From NCBI RefSeq assembly GCF_009858335.1, contig NZ_VMSE01000002.1, forward strand, positions 124,001-188,000: DNA of 64,000 nt. Direction: 5' to 3'. Below the pieces are notes generated by a model. That model searched no databases, had not been told where the DNA came from, and saw nothing but the letters and a program-made list of their open reading frames with translations. The stretch is from Methylovorus glucosotrophus (GTDB taxonomy: Bacteria > Pseudomonadota > Gammaproteobacteria > Burkholderiales > Methylophilaceae). Within the stretch, counting starts at the first letter, position 1. Every line of letters begins with the position of its first letter. Of the stretch, positions 1 through 8,883 are shown one piece after another. Position numbers and translations under genes: made by a program.

Positions 1-1
1 C

Positions 2-370
2 GCCTCGCTGGAAAAATATCAGTGGGATGAAATCAAGCCGCAAGTGGATCACGTGATTTTCCCGGACGGCAAGAAAATCATCCTGCTGGCCAAGGGGCGC
101 CTGGTGAATCTGGGCTGTGGTACTGGCCATCCGAGCTATGTCATGAGCTCGTCATTTGCCAACCAGACCATTGCCCAGATTGAGCTGTTCACCCGTACCG
201 AGCAATACCCGGTCGGCGTGTACACCTTGCCCAAGCATCTGGACGAGAAGGTGGCCGTATTGCAGTTGAAGAAGCTGAATGCCCAGCTGACCCGCCTTAC
301 CGATCAGCAAGCAGCTTATATCGGAGTATCGGTGGAAGGCCCATACAAGCCTGAGCACTACCGCTACTAA
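2..370 (+). CDS. ahcY: Adenosylhomocysteinase, C-terminal part (5' end outside window)
   Basis: The last 122 codons of S-adenosylhomocysteine hydrolase, which splits SAH into adenosine and homocysteine and so relieves product inhibition of SAM-dependent methyltransferases. Seen here: the conserved [14 protein letters not shown] stretch of the NAD-binding region, a VMSSSFANQ segment, and the family C-terminus KPEHYRY, whose Lys and Tyr reach the NAD site of the neighbouring subunit in known structures. The frame is open from base 2, so the gene starts upstream of the window. It leads towards metF, a usual methyl-cycle arrangement. Any SAH riboswitch would lie outside the window. Confidence 0.97.
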   Translation, partial: ASLEKYQWDEIKPQVDHVIFPDGKKIILLAKGRLVNLGCGTGHPSYVMSSSFANQTIAQIELFTRTEQYPVGVYTLPKHLDEKVAVLQLKKLNAQLTRLTDQQAAYIGVSVEGPYKPEHYRY

Positions 371-378
371 AAAACGCA

Positions 379-404
379 AGGCCCGCGTTTCGTGGGCCTG
401 TTTA
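379..404 (+). terminator. Hairpin after ahcY
   Basis: AGGCCC pairs with GGGCCT, extended inward by wobble and GC pairs to a 9-bp stem with a TTT loop, then a short GTTTAAA run. The weak T-tract and the close downstream gene suggest partial termination or a processing stem rather than a hard stop. Confidence 0.5.
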
Positions 405-417
405 AAGGAAATATGCC

Positions 418-759
418 ATGAAATTATTGCTGGTCTGGATAATGAACGCGCTGGCTTTGCTGGCGGTTACTTACCTGATGCCATCCATTCATGTGTCTGG
501 CTTTGTCGCGGCCCTTATCGCGGCGGCGGTCATCGGGCTGGTCAATATGCTGATACGACCGATACTGGTATTGCTGACCTTGCCGGTTACCATCGTGACG
601 CTGGGCCTGTTCATTCTCGTGATCAACGGTCTGTTGTTCTTGCTGGTTGGGCATGTGTTGCAAGGCTTTGAGGTGCATGGCCTGTGGGCAGGCATTGTCG
701 GGGCATTCCTCTATAGCGTGATTTCATGGTTATTAAGCGCAATTGTGCTGCGCGATTGA
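418..759 (+). CDS. Small membrane protein of the phage holin 4-2 family
   Basis: A 113-residue protein that is almost entirely hydrophobic, with four predicted membrane helices (about residues 3-20, 25-47, 52-77 and 86-110). The short polar link near residue 45 (NMLIRP) and a GLW-GAxxYS-type last helix are typical of the widespread Mmp/holin-4-2 family. Despite the name these are chromosomal inner-membrane proteins of unknown function. AAAGGAAAT lies just upstream of the ATG. Its position between ahcY and metF recurs in betaproteobacteria, so it is probably cotranscribed with methyl-cycle genes, but no role in that pathway is shown. Confidence 0.85.
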   Translation: MKLLLVWIMNALALLAVTYLMPSIHVSGFVAALIAAAVIGLVNMLIRPILVLLTLPVTIVTLGLFILVINGLLFLLVGHVLQGFEVHGLWAGIVGAFLYSVISWLLSAIVLRD

Positions 760-775
760 GAAAGCGCAGACTGTG

Positions 776-1621
776 ATGGATAAGCAAGAACTCATGATCA
801 GTGTTGAATTTTTCCCTCCAAAAACTGAGGAGGGCATGGCCAAGCTGCGCGAAGCGCGTACACAACTGGCCAGGCTCAATCCCAAGTTTTTTTCGGTGAC
901 CTTTGGTGCCGGGGGCTCTACTCGCGACCGCACCCTGGATACGGTGCTGGATATTCAGGCGGCCGGATTTGAGGCGGCACCGCATATCTCGTGCATCTCG
1001 TCCAGCAAGCAGGAAATCCGTGATCTGCTGCAGCTCTACCAGCAGCACGACATCAAGCGGCTGGTGGCATTGCGTGGGGATATCCCTTCTGGCGAAGTCA
1101 GTGCTGGCGATTTTCGCTATGCCAATGAGCTGGTGGGGTTTATTCGCCAGGAGACCGGCGATCACTTCCATATTGAGGTGGCTGCTTACCCTGAATTTCA
1201 TCCGGAAGCGGCATCGCCTGCAGCGGATCTCGCCAACTTCAAGCGCAAGGTGGATGCCGGCGCCAATTCCGCCATTACCCAGTATTTTTACAATCCGGAC
1301 GCGTATTTCTATTTCCGGGATGAATGTACACGCCTGGGTATGGATATGCCGATTGTGCCGGGCATCATGCCTATCTATAACATTACCCAGCTGGCGCGTT
1401 TTTCCAGTGTGTGTGGCGCAGAAATTCCGCGCTGGCTACGCTTGCGCTTGCAGGATTACGGCGATGACCTCGCGTCCCTGCGGGCGCTGGGGCTGGATGT
1501 GGTAACGGGAGTGTGCGAGAAACTGCTGGCCGGAGGAGCCCCCGGCCTGCATTTTTATACATTGAATCAAAGCGGGATTATCACTACTCTGGCCGAGCGT
1601 CTTGGCCTTAAGACGGCCTGA
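776..1621 (+). CDS. metF: 5,10-methylenetetrahydrofolate reductase
   Basis: A flavoprotein reducing methylene-THF to 5-methyl-THF, the methyl donor for methionine synthase. The 281-residue product has EFFPPKT near residue 11 (the Glu is the catalytic acid in the family), FGAGGSTRDRT near 43, LRGD near 98, an AYPEFHPE segment and TQYFYN near 165, all FAD or folate contacts. The open frame extends upstream to a TTG at 743 inside the preceding gene. I chose ATG 776 because it leaves the usual short N-terminus before the first strand; ATG 794 is an alternative. It completes the methyl cycle with ahcY. Confidence 0.96.
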   Translation: MDKQELMISVEFFPPKTEEGMAKLREARTQLARLNPKFFSVTFGAGGSTRDRTLDTVLDIQAAGFEAAPHISCISSSKQEIRDLLQLYQQHDIKRLVALRGDIPSGEVSAGDFRYANELVGFIRQETGDHFHIEVAAYPEFHPEAASPAADLANFKRKVDAGANSAITQYFYNPDAYFYFRDECTRLGMDMPIVPGIMPIYNITQLARFSSVCGAEIPRWLRLRLQDYGDDLASLRALGLDVVTGVCEKLLAGGAPGLHFYTLNQSGIITTLAERLGLKTA

Positions 1622-1637
1622 CGCTCAGCCTGTGCAA

Positions 1638-1672
1638 CCCACCCTGCGTTGTTCAGTGCAGCGTAGGGTGGG
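1638..1672. repeat. Palindromic CCCACCCT...AGGGTGGG element at the smg 3' end
   Basis: CCCACCCT (1638-1645) and AGGGTGGG (1665-1672) are perfect inverted arms with further CG pairs inside. The core resembles a dispersed palindrome seen in many proteobacteria whose translation gives AHPT-like tails. It covers the last codons of smg (product ending AHPTLH) and the gap between convergent metF and smg, where it may also act as a bidirectional 3' stem. Confidence 0.5.
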
Positions 1673-2111
1673 CATCGCCGAAGACGGCGTCTTCCACAAA
1701 CAGGTAATCCTTGGTTTTACCCTGTTTCCACAAGGCCATCAGCACGATCCAGCGTGTTTCATCAAGGCCGATGACCGGCTGTGGCAAGGCCAGCGCACGG
1801 TCCACGATCAGTTCGCGCTCGGTGGCGGTCAGCACTTTTGCCTGTTCAAGGAACATGATGAAGCTCAGGCTTTCACTGCTGATCTTGGTGGTTTCAGGTT
1901 CGCTGAAAATACGAAAACCCGAGGTGTTGAGTTCGGTGCCAGCCAGTTCCTTGGCAGTCATGGCCTCAAGGGCACTGAACCAGTCAAAGGCGTGATTAAT
2001 GTCATCACTATCGAAACCTGCGGCGAATAATTCTTTGGCGAGAGTAGATTGGTCGGGACGGATATCTGCTTCAAAGTAATTCTCAAACATATATACCAGC
2101 ACTTCGAACAT
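1653..2111 (-). CDS. smg: Smg family protein (DUF494)
   Basis: A 152-residue cytosolic protein opening MFEVLVYMFENYF, the family signature, followed by the acidic helical segment typical of Smg (LAAGFD..DINHAFDWF). Smg is conserved in beta- and gammaproteobacteria next to dprA. Its molecular function is not established. It lies downstream of dprA on the same strand with a 111-bp gap that carries a large inverted repeat. The last six residues (AHPTLH) come from a palindromic repeat, so the ancestral C-terminus was probably different. Confidence 0.93.
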   Translation of the reverse strand: MFEVLVYMFENYFEADIRPDQSTLAKELFAAGFDSDDINHAFDWFSALEAMTAKELAGTELNTSGFRIFSEPETTKISSESLSFIMFLEQAKVLTATERELIVDRALALPQPVIGLDETRWIVLMALWKQGKTKDYLFVEDAVFGDAHPTLH

Positions 2112-2128
2112 ATATATTCCCCTATGTG

Positions 2129-2207
2129 GATTCTTCTAAGAATTAAGCCTGACATCTTTATCTTTTAACGCCAGAATCAGGCCAAGCTTTAATTCTTAGA
2201 AGCAATC
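2129..2207. repeat. Large imperfect inverted repeat between dprA and smg
   Basis: The left arm 2129-2152 reads GATTCTTCTAAGAATTAAG then CCTGA. The right arm 2177-2207 is its reverse complement with a 1-nt bulge and a 6-nt insertion (core CTTAGAAG, TTAATTCTTAGAAG). The loop is about 24 nt. On the minus strand it is not followed by a T-run, so it does not look like a terminator. It could be a small mobile repeat or an RNA stem in the dprA-smg message. Confidence 0.6.
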
Positions 2208-2222
2208 CCGCAAGCGCTGCAA

Positions 2223-3338
2223 TCAGCTCATGCGCTGGTAGCGACCACCGGGAAGTGCCGCCACTTTATTTTCCAGCTCCAGTATCAACAGCATGGCCGA
2301 AAGGCTATCACTCGTCAAGCCACTTGATTGCTGTAATGCATCGATACTGATAGGGTCATAACCCATGCATGCGAGCAGTTGGGTGTGGGGCGTTTCCTCA
2401 GGATCGTGTCCTTCAAAAGCATCTTCCTGAGAGGCTTGCTGCTGTTGGGAATGCAGCGGTGCCATCTCCTGCACGATATCCTGTATGCAGTCGACCAGTT
2501 TTGCCCCTTGTTTGATCAACTCGTGGCAACCTTTTGAAACAGGAGAATGGATGGAGCCAGGAATGGCAAACACCTCGCGTCCTTGTTCTGCTGCCAGCCT
2601 TGCTGTGATGAGCGAGCCGCTTTTGGCATTGGCTTCCACCACCAGGCAGCCCTGGCTTAATCCGCTTATAAGGCGATTGCGCCGCGGGAAATTCTGCGGA
2701 CGGGAGGGCGTGCCCAATGCAAACTCGGAAATGATCAGGCCCTGCTCCACTATCTGATGGGCCAGTGCGCGGTGTTTGGACGGATAAACAATATCAAGAC
2801 CGGTGCCGACCACGGCGATCGTGATGCCTTTGGCTCGCAGGGCACCTTGATGCGCGGCGCCATCAATCCCGAGCGCCAGACCACTGATGACGCAATAGCC
2901 TTGCTCACACAGAGCCTGTGCAAAATCTGCCGCATTTTTTTCACCTTGGGGCGTTGCATTACGGCTACCGACAATCGCCATGCCTGGCAAATCAAACGCT
3001 GCCAATTGGCCTTTAGCGTAAAGCAAGGGAGGTGGGTCGGCAATTTCCAGCAGGGCGGGTGGGTAGCGGCTATCTGCCAATGTCAGCAGATGATTGTTTT
3101 CCTGCATCAGCCAATTGGCAGCGAAGTCGGTGGCTGCCAGATCAGGGCCAGCGGTAATGGCTTCGGCAACAGGTTCAGGGACAACTTGCCGCAGGGCATC
3201 ATGAGGTGCTGCAAAAATCTGTTCCGGACTGCCGAATGCTTTGAGTAGCTGGCAGAACCGCTGACCGCCCAGGCCTGGAATCAGGCTCAGGGCCATCCAG
3301 AGGCGGGCTTCCTCTAAATCTGACGCACTAAGGGACAT
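2223..3338 (-). CDS. dprA: DNA-processing protein DprA
   Basis: A 371-residue ssDNA-binding protein that loads RecA on incoming DNA during natural transformation. An N-terminal helix-hairpin-helix region (LWMALSLIPGLGGQRFCQLL) is followed by the Rossmann core with AIVGSRNATPQG, SGLALGIDGAAH, GTGLDIVYP, FPRRNRLISGLS, SGSLITA and FAIPGS, then a C-terminal winged-helix-like domain. Length and motifs are complete. It follows the LysM gene by 6 bp on the same strand and precedes smg. Whether the organism is competent cannot be told from this window; a TfoX-N protein is also present at 12.3 kb. Confidence 0.96.
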   Translation of the reverse strand: MSLSASDLEEARLWMALSLIPGLGGQRFCQLLKAFGSPEQIFAAPHDALRQVVPEPVAEAITAGPDLAATDFAANWLMQENNHLLTLADSRYPPALLEIADPPPLLYAKGQLAAFDLPGMAIVGSRNATPQGEKNAADFAQALCEQGYCVISGLALGIDGAAHQGALRAKGITIAVVGTGLDIVYPSKHRALAHQIVEQGLIISEFALGTPSRPQNFPRRNRLISGLSQGCLVVEANAKSGSLITARLAAEQGREVFAIPGSIHSPVSKGCHELIKQGAKLVDCIQDIVQEMAPLHSQQQQASQEDAFEGHDPEETPHTQLLACMGYDPISIDALQQSSGLTSDSLSAMLLILELENKVAALPGGRYQRMS

Positions 3339-3344
3339 TCAGCT

Positions 3345-4496
3345 TCAGGGTGTATTGACGGTATCCAGCAGATTGACGGGCTCTGCTGCCTGCATGATCA
3401 AGCCGTAGGACACGCGATCAAACGTGCGGAATACCATCAGCAAGCCAATGCGCTCATCCGGTAGTTTGACCAGCGATTTGTCATTGGCGGGGTCTTTCTT
3501 CGGATCATATTTTTCGTCGGTTTTTGCCTGTGGCTTCTTGTTCTTCTCTTCGTTAGGGTCCACATCCTTGAAGCGGAACTCAGGCAGCTTGAATTTTTCT
3601 TCGGCCTTCTTCTCGGTGGGTTTACGGCTGACATAGGTGCCGGCGCGATTGATGCTCAATACATGGCCTTCTTCCAGGCCATCCAGCTTGCCCTTGTTGA
3701 TCGAGATAATGGTGTTGGCACCTGCTTCCGCCACGCCGCCATAAATCGCCATGATGCGACCTTTGATATCGCTTTCCGGTGCATGCGGGATATAGTTGAA
3801 TTGCAGTTTGTCCTCGACCTTTACCAGTCGGTCATCGCTGAAAATCTCTTCTTTGGCGCGGGTAATTTCACCGGTGGCAGGGTCGCCGAACTTGAGCACC
3901 TTGAGATCACCAAGGTACAGGGCTTCCAGGCCCAGTGGTTCTTTGGTTTCGGGGTCTACCATGATTTTACCGGGACGGTAGATATGCCAGACATTGCCTT
4001 GATCTTCCGGCAACTTGTCGATGTAGACCTTGTTGCCCGGGGCATAGGCCACGCGGTTTTGCGGGCCGGCGATAATGGTGGGGGAGTCTTTCAGCGAGTC
4101 AGCCTCGACGATCAGCGGGCGACTGAGGAAAGGCGCAATGGTGCTGGGCGAGATGCTGGGAACAGCTTCCCTATCCAGCGGCTCTTCACGTATTCCGGGT
4201 TGCAGGGTGACGGTTTCGCGCAGTAGGCGCAGCTGAGGTTCGCCACTGCTGGTATCCAGCACAACCACGTCGCCGGGATAGATCAGATGCGGATTCTTGA
4301 TTTCCGCGCGGTTCATGTTCCACACCCTGGGCCACTTCCAGGGATCTTTGAGGAATTTGCCGGAAATAGCCCAGAGCGTATCGCCTTTCACCACAACGTA
4401 GCGTTCGGGTCGGTCAGGCTGTAGCTGCACATCATCCGCCGCGGCAGGTAAAGCCAGACAAGCCAATACGAGCGGCGTTATAATGTATCTCAACAT
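3345..4496 (-). CDS. Secreted LysM-domain protein
   Basis: A 383-residue exported protein: a signal peptide (about residues 1-20, ending LPAAA), then one LysM peptidoglycan-binding domain near residues 32-80 (YVVVKGDTLWAISGKFLKDPWKWPRV...YPGDVVVL). The remaining 300 residues have no recognised fold and include a Lys/Glu-rich stretch near 300-345. The frame opens at a TTG (4502), but ATG 4496 has a GAGG at good spacing. The def-fmt operon diverges upstream and dprA follows on the same strand, a conserved betaproteobacterial order. It probably binds the cell wall; no enzymatic motif is visible. Confidence 0.9.
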   Translation of the reverse strand: MLRYIITPLVLACLALPAAADDVQLQPDRPERYVVVKGDTLWAISGKFLKDPWKWPRVWNMNRAEIKNPHLIYPGDVVVLDTSSGEPQLRLLRETVTLQPGIREEPLDREAVPSISPSTIAPFLSRPLIVEADSLKDSPTIIAGPQNRVAYAPGNKVYIDKLPEDQGNVWHIYRPGKIMVDPETKEPLGLEALYLGDLKVLKFGDPATGEITRAKEEIFSDDRLVKVEDKLQFNYIPHAPESDIKGRIMAIYGGVAEAGANTIISINKGKLDGLEEGHVLSINRAGTYVSRKPTEKKAEEKFKLPEFRFKDVDPNEEKNKKPQAKTDEKYDPKKDPANDKSLVKLPDERIGLLMVFRTFDRVSYGLIMQAAEPVNLLDTVNTP

Positions 4497-4582
4497 ATTC
4501 AAGACCTCGGCAATGATGCGGCATGAAATATCCGCGAACTTGCATTAAATTCTGCATGTAATTCATTCAACAATCAAGATTT

Positions 4583-5083
4583 ATGGCAATTTTAGACATA
4601 TTAAACTACCCCGATCCACGGCTTTATACGGTTGCCAAGCCGGTAAAGGAAGTGAACGCCAACATCCGTCGTCTGATCGATGACATGGCAGAGACCATGT
4701 ACGCTGCTCCGGGCATAGGCTTGGCCGCTACACAGGTGGATGTGCATCAGCAGATTATTGTCATGGATCTGTCCGAAGCCAAGAACGAGCTGCGCGTGTT
4801 CATCAATCCCAAAATAACCGCGAAATGTGGCGCCCAGGATTACGAGGAAGGTTGCCTGTCGGTGCCGGGCATTTATGAAAATGTGACGCGCGCCGCCGAG
4901 GTCACCGTGGAGGCACTGGATCGCAATGGCGAGCCCTTTGTGCTGGAAGCACAAGGTCTGCTGGCTGTTTGCATCCAGCATGAAATGGATCATTTGCTGG
5001 GTAAGGTATTTGTTGATTACCTGTCGCCACTCAAGCAAAACCGCATCAAGACCAAACTCAAGAAACGTCAGCGGGATCGCTAA
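4583..5083 (+). CDS. def: Peptide deformylase
   Basis: Removes the formyl group from the N-terminal methionine of nascent proteins. All three family motifs are present in 166 residues: GIGLAATQ (about 44-51), EGCLSVPG (about 90-97, metal-ligand Cys) and [17 protein letters not shown] (about 131-147, the two His ligands and catalytic Glu). It is the first gene of a two-gene unit with fmt, which adds the same formyl group to the initiator tRNA; the intergenic gap is 1 base. Confidence 0.98.
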   Translation: MAILDILNYPDPRLYTVAKPVKEVNANIRRLIDDMAETMYAAPGIGLAATQVDVHQQIIVMDLSEAKNELRVFINPKITAKCGAQDYEEGCLSVPGIYENVTRAAEVTVEALDRNGEPFVLEAQGLLAVCIQHEMDHLLGKVFVDYLSPLKQNRIKTKLKKRQRDR

Positions 5084-5084
5084 C

Positions 5085-6035
5085 ATGCCCGCACTCAAGA
5101 TTATTTTCGCTGGCACGCCAGACTTCGCCGTGCCAGCACTAGCCGCCCTTGTGGCATCGCAGCACGAGGTTGTAATGGTGTTGACCCAGCCGGATCGCCC
5201 GGCGGGGCGGGGCATGAAGCTCAAAGCCAGTCCGGTCAAGGAGCTGGCCTTGCAGTACCAGATCCCGGTGTTGCAGCCCGAGACCCTGAAGGATGCCGAC
5301 ATACAGGCGCAGATTGCTGCGGTGGAAGCCGATGTCATGATCGTGGCGGCCTATGGCCTGATCATTCCGACCTCCGTGCTGAACATGCCTGCACTCGGTT
5401 GCTACAACATCCATGCCTCACTACTACCTCGCTGGCGCGGGGCTGCGCCCATACAGCGCGCGTTGCTGGCCGGGGATGCCGAAACGGGTGTGACGATTAT
5501 GGAGGTGGTGCCCGCGCTGGATGCCGGCGCCATGGTTGAGAAAGGCGTGCTGCCTATTACTGAGCGCGATACCGCACAATCGCTGCATGATGGCTTATCT
5601 GCCATGGGCGCCCAACTGATGGTGAAGGCCATGGACACCCTGGCAACGCAGCGCAGTCTGCCTGCCGAGCCGCAAGACGAAACCTTGGTGACGTATGCCG
5701 CCAAGCTGCAAAAGGCCGAAGCCGGCATAGACTGGACGCAGAGCGCCGAGGCGATTTCACGCCAGGTGCGCGCGTTCAACCCTTTCCCTGTCGCGCAGGC
5801 CAAACTCAACGAGGATATCTGCCGTATCTGGATGGCGACGGCCATGGACGGTAACGCAGAGCCCGGTGTGGTGGTTTCTGTGGGGGATGCCATTGTGGTG
5901 GGCTGTGGTGAGGGTCTGCTGCGCATTGAAGAATTGCAGATGCCAGGCGGCAAGCGCTTGCAGGCGGCGCAGTTTATGGCAGGCCATGCACTCAAGCCGG
6001 GTGACCGCTTTCACTCGGTATTGCCCCAGGCTTGA
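5085..6035 (+). CDS. fmt: Methionyl-tRNA formyltransferase
   Basis: Transfers formyl from 10-formyl-THF to Met-tRNAfMet. The N-terminal domain begins KIIFAGTPDFAVPAL. The catalytic region is YNIHASLLPRWRGAAPIQRAL (Asn and His near 106-108), with the catalytic Asp in the following GVTIMEVVPALDAGAM segment. The C-terminal OB-like domain recognises the tRNA. The open frame extends upstream into def, but ATG 5085, next to the def stop codon, gives the family start and 316 residues, the normal length. Translation is probably coupled to def. Confidence 0.97.
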   Translation: MPALKIIFAGTPDFAVPALAALVASQHEVVMVLTQPDRPAGRGMKLKASPVKELALQYQIPVLQPETLKDADIQAQIAAVEADVMIVAAYGLIIPTSVLNMPALGCYNIHASLLPRWRGAAPIQRALLAGDAETGVTIMEVVPALDAGAMVEKGVLPITERDTAQSLHDGLSAMGAQLMVKAMDTLATQRSLPAEPQDETLVTYAAKLQKAEAGIDWTQSAEAISRQVRAFNPFPVAQAKLNEDICRIWMATAMDGNAEPGVVVSVGDAIVVGCGEGLLRIEELQMPGGKRLQAAQFMAGHALKPGDRFHSVLPQA

Positions 6036-6102
6036 ATTTTTGCCGATCAGCCGCATCTAAGGGGCATCCTTCCCTTATTAATGAAAGACTTGAGGAATAC
6101 AC

Positions 6103-6945
6103 ATGTTAGGTAACTGGTTGAAAACCTCCATTCTGATGGCGGGCATTGTGGTGCTGTTTGGTACCGTGGGCGCTGCGCTGGGTGGTGCCGGTGGCATGAT
6201 GATCGCGCTGTTGCTCGCCGCGGCCATGAATGTTTACGCCTACTGGTTTTCCGACAAGGCCGTACTCAAGATGTACAACGCCCGCGAGGTGGACGCTGCC
6301 TCCGCTCCGCAGTTCTACAACATGGTGAAAGAGCTGGCGCAGAATGCCCAGTTGCCCATGCCCAAGGTCTACATCATTGACGAAGACCAGCCTAACGCAT
6401 TTGCCACCGGGCGCGACCCGGAGCATGCAGCTGTCGCCGCGACCACGGGCATCATGCGTATCCTGACCGAGCGCGAATTGCGTGGCGTGATGGCGCATGA
6501 GCTGGCACACGTCAAACACCGTGACACACTGATCTCCACCATCTCGGCCACGATTGCCGGGGCTATCTCCTCGATTGCCCAGTTCGGCATGCTGTTTGCC
6601 GGTGGCCATGATCGCGAACGCAGTGTGCATCCTGCCGTAGCGATCCTGATCATGATTCTGGCACCGATTGCTGCCATGCTGATCCAGATGGCGATTTCAC
6701 GTGCACGCGAGTTTGAAGCGGACCGTGGCGGCGCAGAAATCAGCGGCGACCCTACCGCGCTGGCTGCCGCGCTGAAAAAAATCCACGATTACGCCCATCA
6801 GATTCCGCTGGAAACGGCGGAGCAGCATCCCGAAACTGCCCAGATGATGATCATCAATCCATTGTCAGGCGAAGGGATCAAGGGACTGTTCAGCACACAC
6901 CCGCAAACGCAGGAGCGGATTGCGCGCCTGATGGCTATGGCGTGA
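6103..6945 (+). CDS. htpX: Membrane zinc metalloprotease HtpX
   Basis: An inner-membrane M48B protease that degrades misfolded membrane proteins. The 280 residues contain two N-terminal membrane helices (about 7-27 and 31-50), the zinc motif [10 protein letters not shown] near 130, two further helices near 150-200 and the downstream third-ligand motif [16 protein letters not shown] purine-rich AGACTTGAGGAAT precedes the ATG. It is followed by a strong terminator and appears to be monocistronic or the end of the def-fmt unit. Confidence 0.97.
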   Translation: MLGNWLKTSILMAGIVVLFGTVGAALGGAGGMMIALLLAAAMNVYAYWFSDKAVLKMYNAREVDAASAPQFYNMVKELAQNAQLPMPKVYIIDEDQPNAFATGRDPEHAAVAATTGIMRILTERELRGVMAHELAHVKHRDTLISTISATIAGAISSIAQFGMLFAGGHDRERSVHPAVAILIMILAPIAAMLIQMAISRAREFEADRGGAEISGDPTALAAALKKIHDYAHQIPLETAEQHPETAQMMIINPLSGEGIKGLFSTHPQTQERIARLMAMA

Positions 6946-6961
6946 CCCTCCGTCACAAGCG

Positions 6962-6996
6962 GCCGCAGACCTTAAGCTCTGCGGCTTTGTTTTTTT
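6962..6996 (+). terminator. Rho-independent terminator after htpX
   Basis: A perfect 8-bp stem, GCCGCAGA (6962-6969) with TCTGCGGC (6978-6985) around an 8-nt loop, is followed directly by TTTGTTTTTTT. Confidence 0.9.
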
Positions 6997-7016
6997 AGAA
7001 TCCCCGAAAGGCCGTT

Positions 7017-8300
7017 TTGCAAATAGCTCAACAACTCGCCGCCGAAGCCGTGCATCAGGTGCTGACGGGCCGTAATCTTGGCGTCACTCTGGATGCCATG
7101 TTCAGCCGGCAACGCAGTCTGACCCCGCAACAGCGTGGCATGACGCAGGACCTCAGCTACGGCTGCCTGCGCCAGTATGGGCAACTGCAAGCGCTGCTGA
7201 ATCAGCTTTTGCAAAAACCACTGCAGGATGAGCGCTTGCGTTGCCTGCTGCTGGTAGCGATCTATCAGTTGCAGCAGGCGCGTGCCGCCAGCCACACCAT
7301 TGTGGATCAGGCCGTGCAGGCTTCGGCGCAATTCAAGAAGCCATGGGTCAAAGGCTTGACCAATGCGGTACTGCGTAATTTTCTGCGCCAGCAGGATGCG
7401 CTGGTAAAAAACATTGACCCCACTGACGATGTCGCCCGTTACTCCTATCCCCAGTGGTGGGTGAACAAGCTGCGGCATCAATATCCGCAAGAGTGGGAGG
7501 CCATGCTGCTGGCAGGCAACCAGCATCCGCCCATGACCTTGCGTGTCAATCGCCGCCACCTCAGCGTCGAAGCCTACAGCCAGCAACTGGCAGATGCCGG
7601 GATAGCCGCAAGTCTTCTTGGCGGCAGCGCGGTGACCTTGACCCAGCCTATCCCCGTCGAGCGTATCCCCGGATTTCTTGAGGGCGATGTTTCGGTGCAG
7701 GATGCAGGTGCGCAATGGGCGGCTCCCCTGCTTGATCTCGCCCCCGGCATGCGTGTGCTGGATGCCTGCTGCGCGCCGGGTGGCAAGACCAGCCATATTC
7801 TTGAGCTGGCTGATGTGGACCTGGTGGCCATGGATAGTGACGCTGGCCGATTGCGCCGTACGGAAGAAAACCTGCAACGCTTGAAATTGAAAGCCCAACT
7901 GGTGACGGGCGATGCGGCGGATGCTTCCGGATGGTGGGATGGCCGGCCGTTTGAGCGCATTCTGGCCGATGTGCCATGTACCGCGTCTGGCATAGTCCGG
8001 CGGCATGTGGATATCAAATGGCTGCGCCGCGAGGCGGATGTGGCGTCCTTCGTTCGCCAGCAGGCACTCATTCTGCCGCAACTGTGGCAGTGCCTGGCAA
8101 AGGGTGGTAAATTGCTTTACGCAACGTGCTCGGTTTTTCATGAGGAAAACCAACAGCAGATTGACCGGTTTCTGCAACAGCACGCCGATGCGAAGCAGTT
8201 GCCGCTGAGTCAGGATGCTTCGCCTCATGCTCGGCATGGACAACTTTATCCTTGTGCAGCACATGACGGCTTCTTTTATGCACTTCTACAAAAAAACTGA
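7017..8300 (+). CDS. rsmB: 16S rRNA (cytosine-967-C5) methyltransferase
   Basis: SAM-dependent m5C methylation of C967 in 16S rRNA. The 427-residue protein has an N-terminal NusB-like RNA-binding domain (about 1-135, AQQLAAEAVHQVL...HTIVDQAV) and a Rossmann methyltransferase with LDACCAPGGKT (SAM site), DVPCTASG (Cys in motif IV) and YATCSVFHEEN (nucleophilic Cys in motif VI). The only sensible start is TTG 7017, six bases after CGAAAGG. It begins the rsmB-DUF4390-ntrY-ntrX string. A second RsmB/NOP-family protein without the NusB domain is encoded at 41.9 kb. Confidence 0.95.
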   Translation: MQIAQQLAAEAVHQVLTGRNLGVTLDAMFSRQRSLTPQQRGMTQDLSYGCLRQYGQLQALLNQLLQKPLQDERLRCLLLVAIYQLQQARAASHTIVDQAVQASAQFKKPWVKGLTNAVLRNFLRQQDALVKNIDPTDDVARYSYPQWWVNKLRHQYPQEWEAMLLAGNQHPPMTLRVNRRHLSVEAYSQQLADAGIAASLLGGSAVTLTQPIPVERIPGFLEGDVSVQDAGAQWAAPLLDLAPGMRVLDACCAPGGKTSHILELADVDLVAMDSDAGRLRRTEENLQRLKLKAQLVTGDAADASGWWDGRPFERILADVPCTASGIVRRHVDIKWLRREADVASFVRQQALILPQLWQCLAKGGKLLYATCSVFHEENQQQIDRFLQQHADAKQLPLSQDASPHARHGQLYPCAAHDGFFYALLQKN

Positions 8301-8868
8301 TTTTCGTCGTTTATTTGCCACGCTGTTGACCGGCACTTTAGTTCTTTTCATGCTGACGATGGCATACGCTGCCGTTAGCAATCTCCATATCCGCAATGCC
8401 GAACTGGTGCCAACCGAAGATAGCTATCTGCTGAATGCCGATTTTGACGTCACGCTGAGCCCCACGGTAGAAGAAGCCCTGAACAAAGGCATTCCGCTGA
8501 CCTTCCTGATTGAATTCCAGCTGACCTCGCCACGTCGCTACTGGTTTGACGATGAAATTGCCACGGTCAGTACCTATGTCACTCTGAGCTACCATGCCTT
8601 GTCACGGCAATATCTGGTCAATCTGAATAATCACCACCAGCGCTCCTTTGCTTCCTTGCAGGATGCCAAGCAGGAGCTTTCACGGCTGGAGCAGTGGCCA
8701 GTATTCGAGAAAGCGCTGCTGAAAAAAGGCGAAGCCTACAAGGCCGCCTTGCGCGTGCGTCTGGATCAAACCAAGCTGCCCAAGGCCTTGCAGGTCGATG
8801 TGATTGGCGGCTCCGAGGACTGGAATATGGTCTCCCAACGGTATCGTTGGGTACCCACGCTGTTTTAG
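8278..8868 (+). CDS. DUF4390 family exported protein
   Basis: A 196-residue protein of the DUF4390 family, found between rsmB and ntrY in betaproteobacteria. An N-terminal KKTDFRR patch precedes a hydrophobic signal segment (about 13-31, ending AYAAVS). The mature part is predicted to be beta-rich (ELVPTEDSYLLNADFDVTLSP). ATG 8278 overlaps the rsmB stop by 23 bases and leaves a good signal peptide; ATG 8263 is possible. Function is unknown. Its fixed place in front of a sensor kinase suggests a periplasmic role linked to that system, which is inference only. Confidence 0.87.
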   Translation: MHFYKKTDFRRLFATLLTGTLVLFMLTMAYAAVSNLHIRNAELVPTEDSYLLNADFDVTLSPTVEEALNKGIPLTFLIEFQLTSPRRYWFDDEIATVSTYVTLSYHALSRQYLVNLNNHHQRSFASLQDAKQELSRLEQWPVFEKALLKKGEAYKAALRVRLDQTKLPKALQVDVIGGSEDWNMVSQRYRWVPTLF

Positions 8869-8883
8869 CATGCCTTTGCATCA

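Noticed and set aside
6972..8264. Long minus-strand frame opposite rsmB
   Set aside because: Shadow of rsmB; the plus strand has all methyltransferase motifs and a ribosome-binding site.
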